A DNA stretch of 23,479 nt from JBBTXJ01 sp038061815 (GTDB taxonomy: Bacteria; Patescibacteriota; Patescibacteriia; Magasanikbacterales; JBBTXJ01), in the NCBI GenBank assembly GCA_038061815.1, contig JBBTYK010000039.1:1-23479 (forward strand), read 5' to 3'. Below are positions 1 to 6,004 of the stretch, in pieces. Numbering within the stretch: the stretch's first letter is position 1; each line of letters begins with the position of its first letter. Made by a program: the position numbers and the translations under genes. The notes below the pieces were generated by a model. It saw only the letters and a list, made by a program, of their open reading frames with translations. It ran no database searches and was not told the origin of the DNA.

Positions 1-511
<511 letters not shown>

Positions 512-1028
512 CAATTGGGCTCCCCTTGATCGCAAGGTCAAGGTAAACTGTGACTCAAATCGTGGAAGTCCTCTTGTGATGATATACTATCATTACAAAG
601 GATAATCACGAGGGTAAGATAGTTTGTTTCTATGGAAACCATACGAGCGCGCAACGCTCGACTTCGTCAGCTGACTCAACGACAGCAGGAGGTCATTAAA
701 GGGTCAGTTGCGATTAAACACTCAATGCTTCTCTCAAGAAGAGAATCAAACATTGATACATATCCTAGAAGCTAAACTTGGCATCAGCGCAACACTTAAT
801 CGAGACAAGAAACAGTTTCGATTACGTGTTAAAGAGGTGAGTATGCCGCGCGTGCGGCAACTTGTCTCGCGTTTTATACTACCAAGTATGCAATACAAAC
901 TATCCCCGTAACGACTTCGAGTATTTCTTGAACGCGCAAGAGGCTCGAGACCCATCATGTAAGATGGGTAATATGTCACCATCTCGAAAGAGATGAAGGT
1001 ATAGTCTATTTCGTAAGAAATTACGAAG
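512..1028 (+). ncRNA. Group I self-splicing intron in 23S rRNA
   Basis: The 517-nt insert separates ...CCAAGAGT from CCACATCGACG..., which join to the expected bacterial 23S sequence. The upstream exon ends in U and the insert ends in G, as in group I introns. GAGU of the exon can pair with GCUC at 518-521, giving the U-G wobble at the 5' splice site (P1). A P2-like hairpin CCTTGA/TCAAGG is at 524-543. The 3' half holds CCCATC/GATGGG (P8-like), a GAAA-capped hairpin, the core segment GGTATAGTCT near 996-1005 (P7 3' strand, pairing with AGAC near 949) and a P9 hairpin TTCGTAA-GAAA-TTACGAA directly before the 3' splice site. I did not resolve P3 to P6 in detail. CPR 23S genes often carry introns, which fits. 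Confidence 0.9.
632..911 (+). pseudogene. Broken LAGLIDADG homing endonuclease inside the intron
   Basis: Two reading frames each keep one end of a LAGLIDADG-family intron endonuclease. From the ATG at 632 the frame reads METIRARNARLRQLTQRQQE, which resembles the family's N-terminus just before its first catalytic motif. The next frame, open from 675 to 911, reads RLNTQCFSQEENQTL and later SMPRVRQL and PSMQYKL, the usual C-terminal part of these enzymes. The frames differ by one base and meet near 700-708. The middle, including the LAGLIDADG helix and catalytic acid, is gone. The gene is therefore an internally deleted and frameshifted relic, and the intron is probably no longer able to home by itself. 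Neither half has a convincing ribosome binding site. Family assignment rests on remembered motif similarity. Confidence 0.75.
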
Positions 1029-1440
<412 letters not shown>

Positions 1441-1474
1441 AAGCACAAAGTGGTGCTGGAAAAGAATTGAGTAC

Positions 1475-1592
<118 letters not shown>

Positions 1593-1612
1593 GCACTCAA
1601 TGAACAGAGAAT

Positions 1613-1633
1613 CGTCCGTCAGGGCGGTTTTTT
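1613..1633 (+). terminator. Intrinsic terminator of the rRNA operon
   Basis: A 5-bp hairpin CGTCC-GTCA-GGGCG (one G-T pair) is followed by G and six T, 20 nt after the 5S end. It is short but well placed. Confidence 0.7.
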
Positions 1634-1651
1634 GTTATCCACAGCCCGTGC

Positions 1652-1697
1652 TTGGTGAACGGCGAGAAGTATGATATAGTATGATAAGTGCTATATT
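1652..1697 (+). promoter_or_regulatory. Promoter region of the RHH-nucleotidyltransferase gene
   Basis: TTGGTG at 1652-1657 and TATAGT at 1675-1680 are 17 bp apart and resemble -35 and -10 boxes. Other -10-like hexamers are present: TATGAT at 1670 and 1680, and TATATT at 1692-1697, the last one 10 nt before the chosen start codon. I cannot decide which is used. Any of them makes an ATG at 1681 an unlikely start. Confidence 0.5.
1668..1686 (+). repeat. 9-bp direct repeat AGTATGATA, 10-bp period (possible operator)
   Basis: AGTATGATA occurs at 1668-1676 and again at 1678-1686, one helical turn apart and on top of the candidate -10 boxes. Ribbon-helix-helix repressors commonly bind short tandem half-sites, and the next gene encodes such a domain, so this may be its own operator. 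That link is inference. Confidence 0.4.
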
Positions 1698-1707
1698 GAG
1701 CTATTTT

Positions 1708-2544
1708 ATGAATCGTGAACGATTGACCATAACGCTCGCCGATGCAATTCTGCGAAAGATAGACTCTATCATTGATAATCAAACGATTCGCAATCGGTCG
1801 CATGCCATTGAGTACGCGCTGGGCCGATTTTTCTTGCCGCGCGCCACGAAGGTGGTGGTTCTCGCGGGCGGCGCTGGCGTGCACATGCGGCCGCTCACGT
1901 ATGAAATGCCGAAGGCCCTGGTGCCGGTGCACGGCGAGCCGCTCCTCGGACACACCGTGCGCGCGCTTGAGGCCGCGGGATTGGAAGATATGACGATGGT
2001 TATCGGAACGCTCGGCAAAAAAATTCGGGAGCATTTCGGCGACGGAGCGCCTTACTCGGTGCAGACTGCGTACGTTGAAGACAAAAAAGAAAACGGCACG
2101 GCGCAGGCGCTCGCGGCGGTGCGCGGGAAGGTGGGCGCGGAACCGTTTCTCCTCGTGTACGGCGACGTGCTCGCCGACATTGATTGGATGGATTTTATTC
2201 ATTTTCACCATGCGCATGGCGGGCTTGCCACGATGGCGGTTACGAATGTGCGCGAGCCGAAGACGTGGGGCGTTGTTGCGATGGACGGCACGCGCGTGAC
2301 GCGGTTTGTGGAGAAACCGAATGGCGGCGCAACCAAATCGCACCTGATTAATGCGGGATTGTACGTGATGCATCCAGACGTGCTCGCCATGATTACGCCG
2401 CGCATGCGGAGTTTGGAGGAGGAGCTGTTTCCAACACTGGCGGCCAAGGGGGAGTTGCACGGTTATCATTTTTCTGGTAAATGGTTTGATGTGTCCACGC
2501 CCGCCGTGTATGAGCGGGCGCTCAAGGAGTGGCGCGCTCGATGA
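1708..2544 (+). CDS. Ribbon-helix-helix domain fused to sugar-phosphate nucleotidyltransferase
   Basis: The 278-residue protein has two parts. Residues 1-42 (MNRERLTITLADAILRKIDS onward) look like a ribbon-helix-helix (CopG/MetJ-type) DNA-binding domain, with a beta strand, a helix and a second helix. From residue 48 follows a GT-A-fold nucleotidyltransferase of the RmlA/ManC type, which joins a sugar 1-phosphate to a nucleotide. It shows VVVLAGGAGVHMRPLT, MPKALVPV, the metal-binding YGDVLADID near 151-159, VEKP, and a C-terminal WFDVSTP. The usual GxGTR loop reads GAGVH, so the Arg that normally contacts the triphosphate is replaced; activity or nucleotide choice may differ. The start at 1708 is chosen because the ATG at 1681 lies within the promoter and the RHH domain begins at 1708. 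The substrate is unknown; the neighbouring genes suggest heptose or mannose-type sugars. Hybrid function, sensing or autoregulation, is inference. Confidence 0.85.
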   Translation: MNRERLTITLADAILRKIDSIIDNQTIRNRSHAIEYALGRFFLPRATKVVVLAGGAGVHMRPLTYEMPKALVPVHGEPLLGHTVRALEAAGLEDMTMVIGTLGKKIREHFGDGAPYSVQTAYVEDKKENGTAQALAAVRGKVGAEPFLLVYGDVLADIDWMDFIHFHHAHGGLATMAVTNVREPKTWGVVAMDGTRVTRFVEKPNGGATKSHLINAGLYVMHPDVLAMITPRMRSLEEELFPTLAAKGELHGYHFSGKWFDVSTPAVYERALKEWRAR

Positions 2545-2553
2545 GTAAAATTG

Positions 2554-2578
2554 CCTCGCAAACAGGGTGTTTGCGGGG
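2554..2578. other. Stem-loop after the nucleotidyltransferase gene
   Basis: CCTCGCAAACA and TGTTTGCGGGG form an 11-bp stem (one G-T pair) with a GGG loop, 10 nt after the stop codon. No T run follows on the plus strand, so it is more likely an mRNA-end stabiliser or a pause site than a classical terminator. Confidence 0.5.
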
Positions 2579-2620
2579 TGATGCAATCATCGAGGCCAAC
2601 AAGGGAAGGGGAGAAAGACC

Positions 2621-2809
2621 ATGGCAACGGAAGGGGTTGTTCGTTCGAGGCTGGGGACGTCAGTCTCGCGTGGCGTCCTCATTCTGGATAGGGACGGGAA
2701 TCCGGTCGTGAACAGCGAGATGACCGCCGATGACGGGTTGGTGATGGACCCGGACTACTGGCCGGAGCCGCGTGAGCGCTGGGACGATGACGAGCAGGAG
2801 GGGGAATGA
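2621..2809 (+). CDS. Small acidic hypothetical protein
   Basis: I do not recognise this 62-residue protein. A purine-rich GGGGAGA lies about 7 nt before the ATG and is a good ribosome binding site. The middle reads VLILDRDGNPVV, beta-rich and resembling a short DxDGN turn, and the C-terminus is strongly acidic (DDDEQEGE). The stop overlaps the next start in an ATGA, so it is probably co-translated with the HAD phosphatase. Codon use favours C/G-ending codons (GTC, CTC, GAC), unlike the upstream nucleotidyltransferase, but like the HAD gene and the gene at 17033. Coding status rests on the binding site, the overlap and the composition. Confidence 0.7.
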   Translation: MATEGVVRSRLGTSVSRGVLILDRDGNPVVNSEMTADDGLVMDPDYWPEPRERWDDDEQEGE

Positions 2810-3618
2810 TGGAGGCGCACGCGCACCCCCCGGCCTACACCATCCTCGTCCTGGACGTGGATGGAACGCTTCGCGGGCCGGGGGAACTGATCGGCGATGG
2901 GGTCGCGGAGTTTCTCCGCGAGCAGGCGCGGCAGGGCGTCGGTATCGTTCCCTGTTCCGGCAAGAGCGCAGAGGTGCTGGGCGAGCTCTTCCGGATGCTT
3001 GAGGTGCCGGTTCTCGCAATCGGCGCCGAGAACGGCGGGCACATCGTGTACGACCCGCGCGGTTCTGCGAAGAACGAGGTGTGTCCGGTTGACCAAGAGG
3101 AGTTGCGCGAAGCACGGGAGCACCTCGACCGCTGTCCCAAGTGCAACTCGTGGGTTGCCGAGGAAACGAAGCGGACCATCATCACGCGACGGTTCGGCAC
3201 CCACGCTCGCGCGCTGGAGAAGGCCGAGCAGTGGCGCGCTCACGTGAGCCGCCTTCGCGCATTCCGTGGTCGGCCGATTGAGGTCTACACCTACCAGTGC
3301 GACGATGCCGTAGACCTCGTCGTGGACCCGAAGAACGTGCGCAAGGGACTGGTCATCAAGCTCCTGCGTGCGCGGTATCCCGAGGCGCGGTTCATCGTGG
3401 CGGGAGATGGTCTGAATGACCTCTCCATGCTGCAGGTGGGCAACGTGGTGTCCGTGTGTCCGGCGAACGCCGTCCCGGAAGTTCGGGATGCGGTGTGGCA
3501 CGCGGGCGGCGTCATCGCGCAGGCGCAGTACGGCGCCGGCACGATGGAGGCGATTCGGCAGGTGCTTTCGTGGGACCGTTTGGGAGTGGATGGCGAATCC
3601 GCAGGCATTCCGGCGTAG
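2806..3618 (+). CDS. HAD superfamily hydrolase, subfamily IIB (sugar-phosphatase type)
   Basis: The 270-residue protein has the HAD motifs in order: LDVDGT at 16-21 with the nucleophile Asp17, the Ser of motif II at 51 (PCSGKS), GAENGG at 73-78 typical of IIB phosphatases, Lys185 (GLVIK), and GDGLND at 200-205. The cap between motifs II and III contains CPKC at 110-113, which could bind a metal or be incidental. Members of this subfamily include trehalose, sucrose, mannosylglycerate and phosphomannose enzymes; the exact substrate is open. AGGAGG at 2796-2801 stands 4 nt before the ATG at 2806 and 7 nt before a second ATG at 2809, so either may be used. The gene is coupled to the small acidic protein by ATGA and closed by a strong terminator, so the pair is a self-contained unit. 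Its codon use (ATC, TTC, GAC, AAG) differs from both flanking operon genes, suggesting separate origin. Confidence 0.85.
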   Translation: MMEAHAHPPAYTILVLDVDGTLRGPGELIGDGVAEFLREQARQGVGIVPCSGKSAEVLGELFRMLEVPVLAIGAENGGHIVYDPRGSAKNEVCPVDQEELREAREHLDRCPKCNSWVAEETKRTIITRRFGTHARALEKAEQWRAHVSRLRAFRGRPIEVYTYQCDDAVDLVVDPKNVRKGLVIKLLRARYPEARFIVAGDGLNDLSMLQVGNVVSVCPANAVPEVRDAVWHAGGVIAQAQYGAGTMEAIRQVLSWDRLGVDGESAGIPA

Positions 3619-3643
3619 GCGCTGGGACGCGAGGCGGTCTCCT

Positions 3644-3681
3644 GGGGGTGGATGCAGAGAGCTCTGTCCGCCCCCTTTTTT
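3644..3681 (+). terminator. Strong intrinsic terminator after the HAD gene
   Basis: A long stem, GGGGGTGGA with TCCGCCCCC continued by CAGAG/CTCTG, is followed by six T. It isolates the HAD unit from the sugar kinase that follows. Confidence 0.9.
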
Positions 3682-3698
3682 ATTTTGTGAAGGTGCGG

Positions 3699-3704
3699 TA
3701 TTCT
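3699..3704 (+). promoter_or_regulatory. Candidate -10 box of the ROK kinase gene
   Basis: TATTCT lies 10 nt before the ATG, downstream of the HAD terminator, with no good -35 hexamer. If used, the mRNA would have only a few untranslated bases. GAAAGG sits close to the start and may still act as a weak ribosome binding site. Confidence 0.35.
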
Positions 3705-3714
3705 GAAAGGTACT

Positions 3715-4620
3715 ATGTTACACGTCATTGCATTGGATTTAGGAGGCACGTCGCTCAAGGGCGCGCTGGTGGATGAGAATGGCGCGATAGGTGTTCGCGA
3801 ACAGCAGTCTACGGTTGGCGCGGATAGGGATGGTATCGTGCGCGCGATTGCGGAGATGGTGAAAAAATTGCAGGCGGCCGGCGGCGAGGTGGCGGGTGTC
3901 GGCCTCGGCATGCCGGGGCCACTTGACCCGTTTTCCGGCGTGGTTCACATCACGCCGAATCTGCCGTTCAAGGAGCCGTTTCCGATGAAAGAGACGTTGG
4001 AGAAGGAAACCAGTTTGCGCGTGTTAGTTAATAACGATGCGAATCTCGCCGCGTTCGGCGAATGGTGGAAGGGCGCAGCCGCGGGTGCGCGGAATGCCGT
4101 GATGTTGACGCTCGGCACCGGCATCGGCGGCGGATTGATTATTGAAGGGAAATTGTTCATGGGGAGTGGCGGGTTTGGCGCGGAATTGGGACATATCACC
4201 ATCGCCAGCGACGGCCCGGCATGCGGATGCGGCGCGCTGTACGGATGTTTTGAGGCGCTGGCGTCCGGCACCGCGATTATACGCGCGGCGCAGGAGGAAA
4301 TCAGCCCGAAAATTGATAACGCTGAAGCTGTGGCGAAGTTGGCGCAGGATGGCAACGAGGCGGCGCGCGCGATTTGGGAGGACGAGGGCAAATGGCTCGG
4401 CATCGCGATTGCGAACTACCTCAACATTTTTAATCCCGATGTCGTGATTATCGGCGGCGCGATTGCCGCGGCGTGGCCGTTGTTTGAGCGGCGTATGATG
4501 GAGGAGGTGAATGCGCGTGCTTTTGCCGTGATGCGCGAGCACGTGAAGGTTGTGCCGGCGGCGCTGGGGAATGATGCGGGGATTATTGGCGCGGCGCGGA
4601 TGTCGTGGGATGCCCATTGA
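3715..4620 (+). CDS. ROK-family sugar kinase (glucokinase-like)
   Basis: The 301-residue protein begins with the phosphate-binding IALDLGGTSLKGALVDENG motif and has the second loop LTLGTGIGGGLI. The ROK zinc signature is complete: GHITIASDGPACGCGALYGC followed by FEALAS, with the His and three Cys ligands present. Length is normal for the family. ROK kinases phosphorylate glucose, N-acetylmannosamine, N-acetylglucosamine and related sugars with ATP; the exact sugar cannot be read from the sequence. It sits at the head of the plus-strand sugar operon, 49 nt before the kinase-cupin gene, and probably supplies hexose phosphate in the cytoplasm. Confidence 0.9.
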   Translation: MLHVIALDLGGTSLKGALVDENGAIGVREQQSTVGADRDGIVRAIAEMVKKLQAAGGEVAGVGLGMPGPLDPFSGVVHITPNLPFKEPFPMKETLEKETSLRVLVNNDANLAAFGEWWKGAAAGARNAVMLTLGTGIGGGLIIEGKLFMGSGGFGAELGHITIASDGPACGCGALYGCFEALASGTAIIRAAQEEISPKIDNAEAVAKLAQDGNEAARAIWEDEGKWLGIAIANYLNIFNPDVVIIGGAIAAAWPLFERRMMEEVNARAFAVMREHVKVVPAALGNDAGIIGAARMSWDAH

Positions 4621-4669
4621 CGGCGCTTTTTTGTTGTGGTTAGATGGAGGCTGCATCACCCACTTATTT

Positions 4670-6004
4670 ATGGACCAACTCCATGCTTTTTTTGAGGGTT
4701 TGCCGAACCGCCGTGTGCTGGTGGTGGGCGACATTATGGTTGACTGGTACACCTACGGTTCTGTGAACCGCGTTTCTCCCGAGGCGCCGGTGCCGGTGCT
4801 GCACAAAACCGGCGAGAAGTTTTTGTTGGGAGGCGCGGGCAACGTGGCGTACAACGCGGCGAAACTGGGCGCGAGAGTGACGCTTGCGGGAACCGTCGGT
4901 GATGACGTCCACAAGGAGACGGTTTTTTCGCTTCTGCGCGAACACCGTATCGGCGCATGTCTCTTGATTCACCGTGAAAAACCCACCATTATTAAACATC
5001 GCATGGTGGCAGGGAGCTTTCATCAGCTGTTGCGCGTTGATGAAGAGGACGCGCATTTTTTGGATGACCGCGCCGCCGAGCAACTGATGACGCGTATTGA
5101 ACCGTTGTTGGCGGCAAGCGATATTATTGTATTGTCGGATTACGCGAAGGGGACGCTGAACGAACATTTGGCGCAGCGGCTAATCGTGCGCGCGCACGAG
5201 CTTGGGAAATTGGTCATTGCGGATATTAAACCAAAAACAAAGGAATTTTTCCGCGGTACGGATGTGCTGTGTCCAAATGTAAAAGAAGCGCGCGAGATGG
5301 CGGGCGCAGATGATGATGTTGATGCCGAAAAGGTGGGACAACTGATGGTTGCGGATATGGGAGCGGCGCTCATTATGACGCGCGGCGGCGACGGCATCAG
5401 CGCGTTTACGAAGACTGGCGACCATACGCATATCCACGGCCGCAAAGTGCAGGTGTATGATGTGACGGGCGCTGGTGACACGGTCATCGCAGTTGCGGCC
5501 GTGGCGCTCGCAAGCGGTTTTGATTTGGTTGAGACGGCTCGCATCGCGAATGCGGCCGCGGCGATTGTGGTGCAGAAAGCGGGTGTGGCGGCGGTGGCGC
5601 CGGAAGAACTTGGCTCGGCGCTCGGCCATATGCAGCACCATGTTGAGGAAGTGGGCGTGGTGCCGAAAGTGTGGGGGTATGAAAAATGGCTGGAAAATAA
5701 CGACAAGTATTGTTGCAAGTTGTTGGTATTGCACAAGGGATACCAATGCAGTTTGCATTATCATGAAGATAAGGACGAAATGTTTTTGGTTACGAAGGGC
5801 CATGTGCGTTTGGAGATGGGGGAAAAGGTTATTCACATGTACGAAGGGAATTATGTGCGTTTGGAGCCTGGTACGGTGCATCGATTTACCGGCATTGAAG
5901 ATGCGGTGATTGTTGAGGTAAGCACAACGCATCGCGAAGAAGATTCGCACCGCATTGAAAACGCCAAACCGGTGATTGAGGAAATCACGAAGTATGCGGG
6001 ATAA
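4670..6004 (+). CDS. PfkB kinase (heptose-7-phosphate kinase type) fused to a cupin domain
   Basis: Residues 1 to about 318 form a ribokinase/PfkB kinase closest to domain I of HldE (RfaE), which phosphorylates D-glycero-D-manno-heptose 7-phosphate at O1. Markers are VVGDIMVDWY (18-27), LGGAGNVAYNAAKLGA (53-68) and the catalytic DVTGAGDTV (264-272). Residues about 330-430 form a cupin with HYH (363-365), Glu370 and PGTVH (400-404), the four metal ligands of a canonical cupin; it resembles the C-terminal phosphomannose-isomerase domain of ManC. In ordinary HldE the kinase is joined to the nucleotidyltransferase; here that domain begins the next gene and a cupin takes its place. The cupin could isomerise or epimerise a sugar phosphate, but this is inference. 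The ATG at 4670 matches the domain start; a possible GGAGG lies about 20 nt upstream, too far to be convincing. The end overlaps the next gene by 11 nt. Confidence 0.88.
   Translation: MDQLHAFFEGLPNRRVLVVGDIMVDWYTYGSVNRVSPEAPVPVLHKTGEKFLLGGAGNVAYNAAKLGARVTLAGTVGDDVHKETVFSLLREHRIGACLLIHREKPTIIKHRMVAGSFHQLLRVDEEDAHFLDDRAAEQLMTRIEPLLAASDIIVLSDYAKGTLNEHLAQRLIVRAHELGKLVIADIKPKTKEFFRGTDVLCPNVKEAREMAGADDDVDAEKVGQLMVADMGAALIMTRGGDGISAFTKTGDHTHIHGRKVQVYDVTGAGDTVIAVAAVALASGFDLVETARIANAAAAIVVQKAGVAAVAPEELGSALGHMQHHVEEVGVVPKVWGYEKWLENNDKYCCKLLVLHKGYQCSLHYHEDKDEMFLVTKGHVRLEMGEKVIHMYEGNYVRLEPGTVHRFTGIEDAVIVEVSTTHREEDSHRIENAKPVIEEITKYAG

Noticed and set aside
1681..1707. Upstream ATG adding nine residues to the RHH-nucleotidyltransferase
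   Set aside because: It overlaps the candidate -10 boxes and the added residues do not belong to the RHH domain.
2554..2578. Classical terminator after the nucleotidyltransferase gene
   Set aside because: The stem is good but no T run follows on the coding strand; listed only as a stem-loop.
1597..2586. 329-residue minus-strand frame
   Set aside because: It is an antisense shadow of the nucleotidyltransferase gene, rich in His and Arg, with no motif or ribosome binding site.
4550..4669. Longer start for the kinase-cupin gene overlapping the ROK gene by 71 nt
   Set aside because: The extension lies in another frame of the ROK gene and has no family similarity; the kinase fold begins after 4670.
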